From positions 62,001 to 126,000 of the forward strand of contig NZ_JACJTD010000019.1 in the NCBI RefSeq assembly GCF_014698505.1: 64,000 bases of DNA. The letters are read 5' to 3'. The translations under genes were made by a program, and so were the position numbers. Under the pieces are notes generated by a model. The model did not search any database. It saw nothing but the letters and a program-made list of their open reading frames with translations, and had not been told where the DNA came from. Below, piece by piece: positions 1 through 10,111 of the stretch. The first letter of the stretch is position 1. Each line of letters begins with the position of its first letter. The DNA comes from Nostoc foliaceum FACHB-393. GTDB lineage: Bacteria; Cyanobacteriota; Cyanobacteriia; Cyanobacteriales; Nostocaceae.

Positions 1-304
1 AACGTGTTTCACTCGCCCCATCAGGAAAAATGGCAGTGAGGACTGCATCTTGAGTAAAACAATCCCGATAAATATTCTTTCCCTCTAGGAGATTTCCTCT
101 ACCAATAGCATCAGTTCCTAACGCGTAACAAGATGTTAATTTTTGAATTTCTAATTCTGCGTTAGGTTGAGATGCACTTGCTAGTTCAAACTTACCTCCA
201 ATAAACAGCACAAGAGTGACTGCAAGCACAATCAAAGTTATACGATTTAACAAAAACGAGATAGCCTTTGGAACTATTCGCCCACTTTCTCTTCTCTTTT
301 CCAC
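1..304 (-). CDS. SnoaL/NTF2-like secreted or membrane-anchored protein (C-terminus cut by window edge)
   Basis: Only the first ~101 codons are present; the gene runs off the left edge. The only possible start is GTG at 304: an in-frame TAA lies four codons upstream, and an AAGGTGG Shine-Dalgarno sits about 7 nt before the GTG. A basic N-terminus is followed by one hydrophobic stretch (about residues 18-37, rich in L, V, I), so it is a signal peptide or membrane anchor. After it come features typical of SnoaL/NTF2-like proteins (LTSCYALGTDAIGRG followed by a YRDCFTQDAVLTA segment). That fold covers small-molecule isomerases and many uncharacterised proteins, so the substrate cannot be given. 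Family call is by pattern recognition on a partial sequence. Confidence 0.6.
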   Translation of the reverse strand, partial: MEKRRESGRIVPKAISFLLNRITLIVLAVTLVLFIGGKFELASASQPNAELEIQKLTSCYALGTDAIGRGNLLEGKNIYRDCFTQDAVLTAIFPDGASETR

Positions 305-740
305 AGGATGACCACCTTAATTTTTATAATTTTCGTATCTTGTACTTGCTGTAAACTCAAGTTTTTGCGGGACTTGTTAGCTCATAAAAACTTGGCTAAA
401 ATTATTGGGAATTTAGCGAGAGCTTACTTTGATATCAGCTAGTAAATTAATTTACTAGTAAACAAGAAAAATAGTACAAGATTTGATGTATGTAATTATT
501 TATAACAGATGAATGATGAAATTCTGAGTATTAATTATCACTGTATTTGTGTTGATTTGATTAAGTAATTAAAGTTATCATTTGCATAGTTTTATGAAAA
601 AGTAAATAACCTTTTCTTACAAATAAAATAGAATTACTATAGCAATATTTAAACATTTGTGATATGAAAAATACACGACTTATTTGAAAAGTCGCGTATC
701 TGCGGATATAGCTTTGCTAATGCGTCTCTAGCATGAGAAA
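305..740. other. Intergenic, AT-rich
   Basis: No credible gene. Very AT-rich between two minus-strand genes. Around 690-735 there is a short GC-richer stretch of the dispersed Nostoc type (GTCGCGTATC ... GCGTCTCTAGC) just 3' of the kinase gene. It could hold the promoter of the truncated gene at 304, but I see no clear -35/-10 pair. Confidence 0.5.
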
Positions 741-3700
741 TTATTCTCCCAAAACGGGAATAGAAATTATAAATTCTGTTCCTTGTCCCAACACTGATTC
801 ACAAATCAAACTTCCACCGTGATTTTCTACTATAATTTGGCGACTAATAGATAATCCTAATCCTGTACCTTTTCCTACACATTTAGTAGTAAATAAATTT
901 TCAAATATACAGGCTTTAACCTCTTCTGACATCCCCTTAGCATTATCTTGAATCTTAATTATCAGATTATTATCTTCATCTATCTTAGTGAAGATAATAA
1001 TAGTATTAGGGTGATTGTCTTGAATTTCTATAAAACTACGACCAATATTTGCTTCTTCTAAAGCATCAATTGCATTTGCAATAACATTCATAAACACCTG
1101 ATTCAATTGTCCTAAATAACATTTGACTAGTGGGATATTTCCGTACTGCTTAATGATTTGAATTGCCGGACGATTATGATCAGCCTTTAGGCGATGCTGT
1201 AAAATCAATAAAGTACTATCAATACCTTCATGGATATTAGCTAATACTTTAGAGGTAGTATCAGCCCGTGAAAAAGTACGAAGGGAAGTACTAATGTTAC
1301 GAATGCGCTGTGTCCCTACTGTCATACCATCAATCATTTTTGGTAAATCTTCTAGCAGGAAATCTATATCTATTTCTTCGGCTTTTTCTTCAATTTCAGC
1401 ACCAGGATTTGGGAACTTTTCTCGGTACAGTTGCAGATGCCCTATTAAATCTTTAACAGTATCTTTTGCTTGGACTATACTACCTGCAATAAAACCAACT
1501 GGATTGTTTATTTCGTGTGCTACACCTGCAACTAAATTACCCAAAGAAGACATTTTTTCACTTTGGATAAGTTGTAGTTGTGCCTCTTGGAAATCTTTTA
1601 TTAACTGTTCTAATTCTCTAGATTTGTCTTGTTCTCTTGTGTACAATCGGGCATTTTGTATGGCAATAGCCATTTGAGAAACCAAGACTTTTAATACCTC
1701 TACCCTTTCTGGGACAAAAGCTCCTGATGATATCTGATTTTCTAAATAAATAATACCTGTAAGCTGTGATTGGTAAATAATGGGCAAGCAAAAGATTGAT
1801 TTTATTTTAGATTTTTGAATATAAATATCAAGGTTAAAAGGTTCTGTAGCTATTGCATCATTTAATACAAGATATTGCTGAGTTCGAAAAACGTAATTAA
1901 TTACAGATAGCGGTAAATCCTGATAGGTTTCAACAGGAATAGAGCGTAAAACTGTCACTACATCTTCAGTAAGATTTCCAGAAGCTTCGATATATAGTTG
2001 ATTATCTTTAAGTAGAAGTAGTACTGCTTTTTGTGCAGCAGCATTTTCTAGTAAAATTTTGATTAGCTTGCTCAACAAATTTTCTAAAATAATTTCATTG
2101 GTAATCGCTTGCGAAAACTTGATGAATGCATTAAAATCCAAAAAATCACTCAAACTGCTATTAGTAGTCGTGGTAGTGGTAAGGTGAATTGTATCTATTT
2201 TTGAAGTAGTAGTTTCTATCGTATTAGTTTGTCCTACTAGAAAAACATACTTTGATTCTAAGTATTTAACTTTAGCGATCGCACCCCAACGAATATAGGC
2301 ATAATAGGCTTTAGTTATATAAGTTTGATGAATTAACTCTTTACCTAGAGACTGATAAAATTTTCCTGCTAACTCATAAGCTAAAGCTTCTTCTTGAAGA
2401 AAACCGTTTTCTTGAGATTTAGTAATAGAGTTCTCATAGTAGTCCATCGCTTCCAGCTTTTGACCTAAAACCTGATACCGTTCTGCCTCCACGAGATAAA
2501 ATCTGTGTAAGTGATTCGTGGGAGCATGAGTAGCCCAGAGTTCCATCTTTTGCTGATTAGCTTGGATTTTTTCTAGAATAGTTTGCTTCTCAGACTCTTG
2601 AGCAGTATGATAAATTGCCAGGTGGGCTAAAGAATCGTAAAAATAGAACAATGGAACAACAAACAATCCTGTAACACCACCTAAAGATTTCTCTGCGATC
2701 GCAGCATTTTCTACAGCCTTAAAATACTCTCCAAATATGTAAGAAAGCATTAGTTTATTAACAAATAGATGGTTAATTGTGTAAAGGTCATTTACTTGCT
2801 GATGAATTGGTAGCATCCTTTGCTCGTCGTAGGCTTCTCCAATTAAACAGTCTACCTTTTCAAAATTTCCTTTCAAATTCAACACTGTTTGCAAATATAC
2901 TAAGTTCCAAGTTAAAGCTACTTGTTGATTGATTTTTTTCAGCGATTCACAATAAGCTATCAGTTCTTTTTCTAGAACCCAAAGTTCCTTACCCAGCCAA
3001 AATGAATGATAAGGATAAATGTAACCACAATAACCAGCATATTCTAAATCTCCAGTTTCTAGACCACTAGAATATCCTGCTATTGATGTTATTAATGTTT
3101 CCCTAACATGCTCTTTCCAATGCATAACATGAGCGCTAACAACCGTTAAAATCTTAGCCTTGAGTTCTTCAGCATTAAATTGTGACACCAGACGTGAAGC
3201 TAATTTACCAAATTCATAGCCAGAATCAATTTCTCCTTGAACTCCACAAAGGAGCAATCCATAAAGGCTATAACCATAGGCAGATACAGCCGTATTGCCA
3301 TACATTGAGGACAAATTGACCATTTTACAGACAATAATTGGCATCATTGCAGGAGCAGTTTGAAAAGCCGCAGGAAGAACTCCCATTAAGATTCTCATGG
3401 CTGCAATCTTGTTAGGATCGGTCATTAATGGTAAGTCAATTAAATCTGCAATGGCTTTCCCTTTCAAAGAAGCAGCGATTTCATCCATCCCCTGCTGAAT
3501 ATCAAATGATGTTGGTTCACTTGGAAAACTTATTCCTAACAATTTCAAAATTGATACTGCTATTTTGATAGCTTCCAGTTGTTTGCTTTGAATGATAGAA
3601 GCGATAATCTGTACTTCATAGACTTTCACTTTATCTAAAAGGATTTTGGCTTCTTGCTGCACCACCTCAGACCATTGTTGCATCTGCTCAAAATTACCTC

Positions 3701-6164
3701 CCAGATAGGCTGCCTCTGCCGCTCCTTCATATAAACCTATGGTTAGGGTATATTCAGTTTGCCAAGCGTCTATATTTAAAAGTTCTATCCCATTTGTGAA
3801 GTATTTAAGAGCCACTTCGTAAGCTGTAGAAGCTTTAGCTTTTCTTCCTGCAATTAAATTTAATTGCGCCAATTCAGTTTTTTCAGATTGCTCTATCAGG
3901 TTAACAATACCTACATTCAACTGATTGACGATATCAAAAATGTTACATTCTATTTCCTCCTTAGGTATATTATGGAGAAGCAATTGCCCAATCTTCAAGT
4001 GAGTCGACTTCTTTTGTTCTTCTGGAATCAAAGAATATGCTGCTTGTTGTACTCTGTCATGTAAGAACTTGTAACCCACACGTGAGGTATCGAAATTGAA
4101 ATTAACCGCTTCTTCTTGATTAAAAACTAAAGGAATACGGTAAGCTTCACTTAAAGGCAAGATTAATCCCGCTTGCAAAGCCGAGTGTAAATCATTTGCG
4201 GTCAATGAAGCTGATTTTTCATTGACTATCGATAAAACATCCAGACTAAATCTATCACCCACACAAGCTGCTAATTTCAAAACATCTTGGGTAAACTTTG
4301 GTAGTTTTTGAACTCGGCTTGCAACTAATTCAACTACATTTTTATCGGTAATTCCAATTGATTGGATATCTTCTAGACTCCACTGCCATTTAGCATTAAT
4401 GAAATCAAATGTTAAAACTTTTTCTTGATGAAGTGCTTGAATTAGTTGTGTTACAAAAAATGGGTTGCCACCTGTTTTGTTAGAAATTAATTCAGCTAGT
4501 TGGATAATTTGATTGTCTAATACTCTGTTTTCGGAATCATAATTAACTTCTGTGTCCTGTAGAGTTTCTGCAACTAACTGAGTCACATTCCCTAAATTTA
4601 AAGGTTGCAAGACAATATTATTGACAACTGTGCCACTATTTTTAATTTCTTCTATTTTTTGGATTAAAGGATGTGCCGGACTAACTTCATTATCTCTATA
4701 TGCCCCAATAAATAACAGATATTTGCTGTCTGTATCAGTTATGAGCAGTTGAATTAAATTCAAGGTAGCTGAATCTGCCCATTGTAAATCATCTAAAAAT
4801 ATGACTAAAGGATGTTCTTTTTGGGTAAAAACTTGGATAAATTCTTTAAAAACACGGTTGAAGCGATTTTGTGATTCCGTTGCACCAATTTGGGCAATTT
4901 CAGGCTGTGTACCAATGATTAGCTCTACTTCTGCAATTACCTCAGTAATAACTTTTCCATTTGTTCCTAAAGCTGATAGAATTTTATTCCGCCATTTTTC
5001 TATTTTTTCATTATTTTCAGTCAGCAAATACCGCATTAAATAAGCAAAAGCTTGAATTAAAGAAGCATAAGGGATATTTCGCTTTAATTGATCAAATTTA
5101 CCAGAAATAAAGTAACCTTGTCTGCGAGTAATGGGTTTATTAACTTCGTTGACTAGAACTGATTTGCCAATACCAGAATAACCAGAGACTAGCATCATTT
5201 CACTAGTTCCAGATGTAACGCGCTCAAATGCGGCTAAGAGTTCATTAACTTGTTCTTCACGACCATATAATTTTTGTGGGATTAATAACTGGCTTAAGAT
5301 ATCTAAACGACCTGGAACAAAATCATTAATTGTACCCTTAGTTTCTAACTGGTTGAGACATAGTTCTAAGTCTGCTAATAATCCTGTGGAACTTTGATAT
5401 CTGTCTTCCGCATTTTTCGCCATCAACTTCATGACAATTTCTGAGACGACGGCAGGAATTTTTGGATTTAATGTCTGCGGTTTTATTGGTTGAACAGCAA
5501 TGTGACTATAAACTATTTCTAGGGTGTCTTGGCTAAAAAATGGTGTTTTCTTAGTGAGCATTTCATACAAAGTCACACCAAGTGAATAAAAGTCAGTGCG
5601 ATAATCGAGAATGCGATTCATTCTCCCAGTTTGTTCAGGAGACATATAGGCAAGTGTGCCTTCAACGCAGTTAGGATTAGTAAACTGAGGATTTTCTTTA
5701 TTGAGGCGGGAGGCTATACCAAAGTCAGTGAGTTTAACAATACCTGTCTGGGAGTTAATGATGACGTTACTAGGTTTAATATCTTTATGAATAATCTGGT
5801 GTTTATGCAAATAATCTAGAGCTTTGGTCAGTTGAATAGCAATGTTTAAATACTTAATTAAGTCAAGTTTTTCTGTCTGTAGAAGTTGATCTAAAGATTG
5901 ACCACCAAAGTCTTCTAACAACAGTCCTACACGATTATCAAAGGTTTCCAAACTAATGGCTTTAACTATATTGGGATGGTCTAAAGTTTGCTGAATTTGA
6001 TACTCATTTTTAAGGCGAGTAAAGGCTTCGAGGGTAGGGTATTCATTTTTAAGCAACTTGAGGATAACTCGCTGTTGCGTCTTTGGGGTTTGTGTTTGAT
6101 AAATAATTGTTTGGATTCCTTCGTGGAGAGTCGAGTTGATTTGGTATCCAGTACGATTTGGCAT
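741..6164 (-). CDS. Hybrid Ser/Thr protein kinase - AAA ATPase - GAF - histidine kinase (HstK-type)
   Basis: 1807-residue cytoplasmic signalling protein with two kinase types in one chain. Residues ~8-270 are a Hanks-type Ser/Thr kinase: catalytic loop HKDIKPSN (~122-129), DFGIA, and the activation-segment GTLAYMSPEQTGRMNR. Residues ~290-600 are an AAA/STAND-like ATPase with Walker A GYSGIGKS (~327) and Walker B VIFLDDLQWAD. A long helical, TPR-like stretch (~640-1330) follows, then a GAF domain (~1340-1500). The C-terminal histidine kinase has H-box VAGVAHEINNP (~1547), N-box NVIANAIDALEE (~1690), and ATP-lid motifs DNAKGM and GKGTGLGLSI (~1765). This order matches the HstK family known from heterocystous cyanobacteria. 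The HD of the usual HRD motif is HKD here. No response regulator is adjacent, so it is an orphan sensor. Its signal is unknown; GAF and ATPase suggest a small-molecule input. Confidence 0.93.
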   Translation of the reverse strand: MPNRTGYQINSTLHEGIQTIIYQTQTPKTQQRVILKLLKNEYPTLEAFTRLKNEYQIQQTLDHPNIVKAISLETFDNRVGLLLEDFGGQSLDQLLQTEKLDLIKYLNIAIQLTKALDYLHKHQIIHKDIKPSNVIINSQTGIVKLTDFGIASRLNKENPQFTNPNCVEGTLAYMSPEQTGRMNRILDYRTDFYSLGVTLYEMLTKKTPFFSQDTLEIVYSHIAVQPIKPQTLNPKIPAVVSEIVMKLMAKNAEDRYQSSTGLLADLELCLNQLETKGTINDFVPGRLDILSQLLIPQKLYGREEQVNELLAAFERVTSGTSEMMLVSGYSGIGKSVLVNEVNKPITRRQGYFISGKFDQLKRNIPYASLIQAFAYLMRYLLTENNEKIEKWRNKILSALGTNGKVITEVIAEVELIIGTQPEIAQIGATESQNRFNRVFKEFIQVFTQKEHPLVIFLDDLQWADSATLNLIQLLITDTDSKYLLFIGAYRDNEVSPAHPLIQKIEEIKNSGTVVNNIVLQPLNLGNVTQLVAETLQDTEVNYDSENRVLDNQIIQLAELISNKTGGNPFFVTQLIQALHQEKVLTFDFINAKWQWSLEDIQSIGITDKNVVELVASRVQKLPKFTQDVLKLAACVGDRFSLDVLSIVNEKSASLTANDLHSALQAGLILPLSEAYRIPLVFNQEEAVNFNFDTSRVGYKFLHDRVQQAAYSLIPEEQKKSTHLKIGQLLLHNIPKEEIECNIFDIVNQLNVGIVNLIEQSEKTELAQLNLIAGRKAKASTAYEVALKYFTNGIELLNIDAWQTEYTLTIGLYEGAAEAAYLGGNFEQMQQWSEVVQQEAKILLDKVKVYEVQIIASIIQSKQLEAIKIAVSILKLLGISFPSEPTSFDIQQGMDEIAASLKGKAIADLIDLPLMTDPNKIAAMRILMGVLPAAFQTAPAMMPIIVCKMVNLSSMYGNTAVSAYGYSLYGLLLCGVQGEIDSGYEFGKLASRLVSQFNAEELKAKILTVVSAHVMHWKEHVRETLITSIAGYSSGLETGDLEYAGYCGYIYPYHSFWLGKELWVLEKELIAYCESLKKINQQVALTWNLVYLQTVLNLKGNFEKVDCLIGEAYDEQRMLPIHQQVNDLYTINHLFVNKLMLSYIFGEYFKAVENAAIAEKSLGGVTGLFVVPLFYFYDSLAHLAIYHTAQESEKQTILEKIQANQQKMELWATHAPTNHLHRFYLVEAERYQVLGQKLEAMDYYENSITKSQENGFLQEEALAYELAGKFYQSLGKELIHQTYITKAYYAYIRWGAIAKVKYLESKYVFLVGQTNTIETTTSKIDTIHLTTTTTTNSSLSDFLDFNAFIKFSQAITNEIILENLLSKLIKILLENAAAQKAVLLLLKDNQLYIEASGNLTEDVVTVLRSIPVETYQDLPLSVINYVFRTQQYLVLNDAIATEPFNLDIYIQKSKIKSIFCLPIIYQSQLTGIIYLENQISSGAFVPERVEVLKVLVSQMAIAIQNARLYTREQDKSRELEQLIKDFQEAQLQLIQSEKMSSLGNLVAGVAHEINNPVGFIAGSIVQAKDTVKDLIGHLQLYREKFPNPGAEIEEKAEEIDIDFLLEDLPKMIDGMTVGTQRIRNISTSLRTFSRADTTSKVLANIHEGIDSTLLILQHRLKADHNRPAIQIIKQYGNIPLVKCYLGQLNQVFMNVIANAIDALEEANIGRSFIEIQDNHPNTIIIFTKIDEDNNLIIKIQDNAKGMSEEVKACIFENLFTTKCVGKGTGLGLSISRQIIVENHGGSLICESVLGQGTEFIISIPVLGE

Positions 6165-6337
6165 TGATTTTTGACTATCAAGTTACAAAATTAGCATCAC
6201 CCCTGGTCTTGTCATCAAAGGGGTTCTATTTTAATTATTCCCAGTACGTAGAAAATTATTAACATTGAGATCCCGTAACTAAGGGTTATAAATTAACCTT
6301 GTAACAAAAACCAATGTCTACAGCCCGACTGTAACTT

Positions 6338-6874
6338 TTACGCTAACCGCAGATAAGGACACTTCTGTAAAAACCCAGAAGCCTTATTGTGGGCATCTAG
6401 GTTATGAGTATGTGCTGGCGTAGGTCGAATAATGCCATCAAATAAGTCATCTAACCCATAGGGAATAAAAAATTGCCATTGGCCTTGTGTATCTAGCCGA
6501 ACTCCCACAGCAGTAGCAGTGTGCAGCCAATCTGTGATGCCATCCTCTGTACTAGTGTAGGGTCTGCTACCAAGCCGCCAACGAGCAAAACTGGCTTGAT
6601 TTTTAACATCAAACTGATCATGAGGAAATTGTTCTGTGAGAGTCGCCTTTGCTGCTAGTTCTTGAGAACGGTTCCCCTCCATATCAAAGAATGCAATATC
6701 AAAATCTTTAATACCTAACCCACACTCATTACCAAAAATTGAAGACCAAACTGTGTTTCTGACTGCACCCCCAGCTAACCACCAGTTAGGTAAATTTAGT
6801 TGAGCGATCGCAGGTAATACTGTATTAATACGTGTATCAGTTAAAATCATCTGTAGACGAGTGTTACTATTCAT
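6338..6874 (-). CDS. Nucleotidyltransferase-fold protein (NTP_transf_6 / DUF925 family)
   Basis: 178 residues, a full-length member by size. Near the N-terminus WWLAGGAVRNTVW gives the glycine-rich G[GA] element of nucleotidyltransferases. KDFDIAFFD supplies the DxD-type acidic pair expected to bind metal. The middle (DFDIAFFDME, later FARWRLGSRPYTSTEDGI) and the C-terminal half match the family of small predicted nucleotidyltransferases whose acceptor is unknown. Single gene; it points the same way as the kinase gene but is 173 bp upstream of it with no sign of coupling. Family assignment is fairly secure; the reaction is not. Confidence 0.8.
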   Translation of the reverse strand: MNSNTRLQMILTDTRINTVLPAIAQLNLPNWWLAGGAVRNTVWSSIFGNECGLGIKDFDIAFFDMEGNRSQELAAKATLTEQFPHDQFDVKNQASFARWRLGSRPYTSTEDGITDWLHTATAVGVRLDTQGQWQFFIPYGLDDLFDGIIRPTPAHTHNLDAHNKASGFLQKCPYLRLA

Positions 6875-7068
6875 ATCAAATTCCTGAAATTGTCAAGTAA
6901 AAGGTGAAAATATTATTATTCACATTACATTAAGCTTACGGTGTTGATAGTCCTGCTATGACACTTGGCGAGTCAATATTTTTAGCGTAACTGCTGAAGT
7001 CATAGTATAAAGAGAACAGGATTTTACGGAAGGGTAAATGGTGAATTTAGAATTTAGAATTTTTATCT

Positions 7069-8340
7069 ATGGAAGATTTATTCGCACGACTAGAACGCAC
7101 ACTCAATCCTGAACTGCCTTCCCTAACAGAGTCACAACAAAAACTTCTACAAGAACTCAGCATTGATGAAAATCAACCCGGTACGATTCTGCATGATTTT
7201 CAAACTTTGATAGATTTCTTGCAACCAAATGGAGTGGAAGTTAGTAGTGTTAATAACCTTTTACCGCTTAAAGTACTATCGGAAGTTAATTCTCGGTTAA
7301 GTCACCCAATTGAAATTAAACTCAAACGCCCTGTACAGAAATCATACCCCTACATTAATGGACTATATTTGTTATTACGCAGTTCTGGGATAGGCCAAAT
7401 TAGATCCCAAGGTAAGAAGCAAATTTTAGTATTAGACGCAGCTACCTTAGAATCATGGTCAAATCTCAACTCAACAGAACGCTATTTCAACTTATTAGAA
7501 GCTTGGTTAATTTGGGGAAATAACGAAATTTTGGGTGAGCATCAAGACTCATTCGGGAATTTATTTAGATGTATTCAACTTTGGCCCCGCATCCCAGATA
7601 AAGGTTTAAAGTTTCCTAAATATGATGATCAACACAATATTAGTTATTACCCTGGTCTGCATAATGTTGCTCTATTAGAGTTATTTGGATTGTTATCTAT
7701 CAAACAAGGGAAACCACAAGAAGGCAAGGGGTGGCGCATTACTAGTTTACAACGCTTGCCCTTTGGTGATGCTCTGTTGCAATTACTATTTCCACTGGGT
7801 ATACGAGGAGAATTGCAGGATGATGTCAATGTGACTTTTGGAAAATTGCAGTCACATTTTCAAGCATTTTTTCCAGAATGGGAGCATAATTTATTTGTTC
7901 CAAAGCAAGGCTTAATTGATGGTATTTATATTTTTAAAGTATCTATTTCTCAAGTTTGGAGACGCATTGCCATACCAGCGAAGAAATCATTAGGCTGGCT
8001 AGCAGAAATAATTCTCGATGCTTTTGATTTTGACTACGACCACTTATATGAGTTTAGTTATAAAGATCGTTTTGGTCGTACTATCAAAATAGGTCATCCG
8101 TACCTGGAAACTCCTCCATTTGCCGACCAAGTGCAGATTGGTGATTTATCTCTAGAACCAGGTGCTAAAATGACCTATCTTTATGATTTTGGTGATAACT
8201 GGAAATTTGATGTACAGTTAGAAGCAATTAATCCGCCTGATAATAAAATCAAAAAACCAAAGATTTTAGAAGTTCACGGAAATGCACCTCAACAGTATTG
8301 GAGTGAAGATGATGAATCAGATGATGATGAGGGAGAGTAA
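7069..8340 (+). CDS. PRiA4b ORF-3-like (IS1096 TnpR-like domain) protein
   Basis: 423 residues. The N-terminal ~270 residues are helical with no motif I recognise. The C-terminal part (~280-400) is a plasmid pRiA4b ORF-3-like domain: IFKVSISQVWRRIAIPA, the DAFDFDYDHLYEF segment, and the conserved TYLYDFGDNWKFDVQLE block. The domain is common in bacterial accessory genes and in IS1096 passenger genes, without a known reaction. The last ~15 residues are very acidic (EDDESDDDEGE). No transposase or terminal repeats are next to it, so the domain name should not be read as evidence of an active element here. Start ATG at 7069 has no clear Shine-Dalgarno. Confidence 0.82.
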   Translation: MEDLFARLERTLNPELPSLTESQQKLLQELSIDENQPGTILHDFQTLIDFLQPNGVEVSSVNNLLPLKVLSEVNSRLSHPIEIKLKRPVQKSYPYINGLYLLLRSSGIGQIRSQGKKQILVLDAATLESWSNLNSTERYFNLLEAWLIWGNNEILGEHQDSFGNLFRCIQLWPRIPDKGLKFPKYDDQHNISYYPGLHNVALLELFGLLSIKQGKPQEGKGWRITSLQRLPFGDALLQLLFPLGIRGELQDDVNVTFGKLQSHFQAFFPEWEHNLFVPKQGLIDGIYIFKVSISQVWRRIAIPAKKSLGWLAEIILDAFDFDYDHLYEFSYKDRFGRTIKIGHPYLETPPFADQVQIGDLSLEPGAKMTYLYDFGDNWKFDVQLEAINPPDNKIKKPKILEVHGNAPQQYWSEDDESDDDEGE

Positions 8341-8723
8341 TTATATTGTTTTAGTAACTCAATTTATATAAAAGTACCCCTAGTAAAATTAATGTCACTT
8401 TCTAAATAAGTGATAAATGATAATTTTTTTACCCAACTGACCTGTCGAAGGAAAAGACAGAATTTTATCAGTAAAGTGATTTAATAAACCTATTAAATTA
8501 TTTAAAATATCAATATTGAACTCAAATTATAAGCTGAGTTTGTATATCATAGAGTTTTACTTAGTTGTCTGCCAATGATGTAAAAAAAAACTAACACGGT
8601 ATCAATATTTTCCTATAAAATCTTACTGGACATATCCAATTATGTAATTTCAGTAAAATTGGATAATACACTTAATTTCAGTTCATTCTCGAAAGTTTTA
8701 ATAGTTATTTGCACACAAGGTTG
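8341..8723. other. Intergenic, AT-rich
   Basis: No gene seen. It contains a modest inverted repeat (ATCCAATT ... AATTGGAT, about 8634-8664) upstream of the adenosyltransferase gene. I looked for a cobalamin riboswitch core because the next gene is in the B12 pathway and did not find one. Confidence 0.45.
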
Positions 8724-9401
8724 ATGAAAAACGATACACCACAAGAATTAAACCAAGACCAAGAGATTGGGCGCTTGATTGATGAAGTAATGTCTTCATC
8801 TCTGACTGATGAACAGTATCGCAAAAAGATGCAGCGGCGTAAGGAAGTACAGGATCAACGCATAGCACAAGCTGTACCAGAAAAAGGATTAATTATTGTA
8901 AATACTGGTAATGGTAAAGGTAAAACTACTGCGGCTTTGGGGATGGTGTTACGATCGCTTGGTCACGGGTATAAAGTTGCGATCGTCCAATTCATCAAAG
9001 GTAGCTGGGAACCTTCAGAAAAAAGGGTTTTCAGCTATTGGGAAGACCAGATAGAATTTCATGCAATGGGCGAAGGCTTTACCTGGGAAACTCAAGACCG
9101 CGATCGCGATCTTGATAAAGCTAGCGCCGCGTGGGAAAAATCATTAGAATACATCCGCAACCCAGACTTTCATCTGGTGTTGTTAGACGAAATTAATATT
9201 GCCCTCAAAATGTCTTACTTAGAAGTAGAGGATGTTTTAGCAGGTTTGGCGCAAAAACCAGCTAATAAGCATGTTATTCTCACAGGTAGAGGCGCACCAG
9301 CTGCTTTAATTGAGCGTGCTGACCTCGTAACGGAAATGACCCTAGTTAAGCACCCTTTCCGCGATCAAGGCGTTAAAGCGCAACCCGGAATTGAGTATTA
9401 A
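8724..9401 (+). CDS. cobO: Corrinoid (cob(I)yrinic acid a,c-diamide) adenosyltransferase, CobO/BtuR type
   Basis: Transfers the 5'-deoxyadenosyl group of ATP to cob(I)alamin/corrinoid cobalt, in adenosylcobalamin synthesis and salvage. The P-loop NTGNGKGKTTAALG (~residue 60) is the characteristic CobO/BtuR ATP site. It is followed by VAIVQFIKGSW, and later LVLLDEINIALKM and HVILTGRGAP, all conserved in the family. About 225 residues. I start at ATG 8724, which has an AAGG a few bases upstream; a TTG five codons earlier (8709) is possible but less likely. The N-terminal ~45 residues before the P-loop are charged and helical. No other cobalamin genes are nearby, so it probably acts alone. Confidence 0.93.
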   Translation: MKNDTPQELNQDQEIGRLIDEVMSSSLTDEQYRKKMQRRKEVQDQRIAQAVPEKGLIIVNTGNGKGKTTAALGMVLRSLGHGYKVAIVQFIKGSWEPSEKRVFSYWEDQIEFHAMGEGFTWETQDRDRDLDKASAAWEKSLEYIRNPDFHLVLLDEINIALKMSYLEVEDVLAGLAQKPANKHVILTGRGAPAALIERADLVTEMTLVKHPFRDQGVKAQPGIEY

Positions 9402-9409
9402 CTTGAAGA

Positions 9410-10111
9410 TTACTTGCACATTTGCAATGCGCGGCGATCGCTAGCAGTGATGGAATTTAAGCGATGAAAGTCTTGCAAAGCCACCGAGTAAGCATAAGAG
9501 TTTAACTCATCTTCACCGACTTGAGGCAATCTATTGCTTGCAGCTACCTGATTCGACTGAGCAGAACTGGCTTCATTTGACGAAGTATTAACCGTCATCG
9601 CCAACTCTCCTGATGGGTTGAGTGTACCCTGAAAACAATTAAACTCTGATTGGGGCATATACAATGCACCCGTTACCTTATTCTGCTGCTTTTGAAATAT
9701 GATGTAACCTTGACCAAGCTGGTTAGATTTTGGGGATTGACCATAGAGGTAAACCCCATCTTTTACAGGAAAAACTGCTTTTGGTAAAACTTCTGCCCCT
9801 TTTGTAGCTCCCTGAGAACTTGGAACCAACGCTGTGGTTGTAGGTAATGTTTTTCCGCTCTTATGGACAAAAAGCCCTCTATCTCCAGAAGCTGCATTCA
9901 GTTGACTTCTCTGCTCTCTAACTCTTCTTAGCTGCGACAAAAGAGAGTTTTCGGAGGTTTTCTGAATCTGAGCCGATGATAATGGAGAATCTGTAACTGA
10001 TACTACTTGAGTTTGCTTGGCTATACAGCCCAAACCGAGAAGTAAGCCTAAGCCCGCGAGGGAAATTCCCCACTGACGGGGAGATAAGAACTGATGAAGG
10101 TTGTTAAGCAC
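9410..10111 (-). CDS. Conserved cyanobacterial membrane-anchored or lipoprotein-like protein of unknown function
   Basis: 233 residues starting at GTG 10111, with AGGAGAAGTAGG just upstream as ribosome-binding site. A hydrophobic segment (~residues 15-29, ISLAGLGLLLGLGC) ends in Cys, so the protein is either an imperfect-lipobox lipoprotein or has an N-terminal anchor; the Leu at -2 and Gly at -3 are not ideal. A Ser/Gln-rich linker follows. A conserved-looking domain then runs from FPVKDGVYLYGQSP through GYIIFQKQQNKVTGALYMP to the C-terminal YSVALQDFHRLNSI block. The last residues contain a Cys (ALQMCK) that could pair with the Cys in SEFNCFQG. Convergent with cobO, 8 bp between stops. Function unknown. 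Confidence 0.7.
   Translation of the reverse strand: MLNNLHQFLSPRQWGISLAGLGLLLGLGCIAKQTQVVSVTDSPLSSAQIQKTSENSLLSQLRRVREQRSQLNAASGDRGLFVHKSGKTLPTTTALVPSSQGATKGAEVLPKAVFPVKDGVYLYGQSPKSNQLGQGYIIFQKQQNKVTGALYMPQSEFNCFQGTLNPSGELAMTVNTSSNEASSAQSNQVAASNRLPQVGEDELNSYAYSVALQDFHRLNSITASDRRALQMCK

Noticed and set aside
7069-8340. Transposable element, because of the IS1096 TnpR-like domain name
   Set aside because: No transposase, inverted ends or target duplication next to the gene; the domain also occurs in ordinary genes.
8341-8723. Cobalamin riboswitch upstream of the adenosyltransferase gene
   Set aside because: Expected from the pathway, but no B12-box-like core or long structured leader was found.
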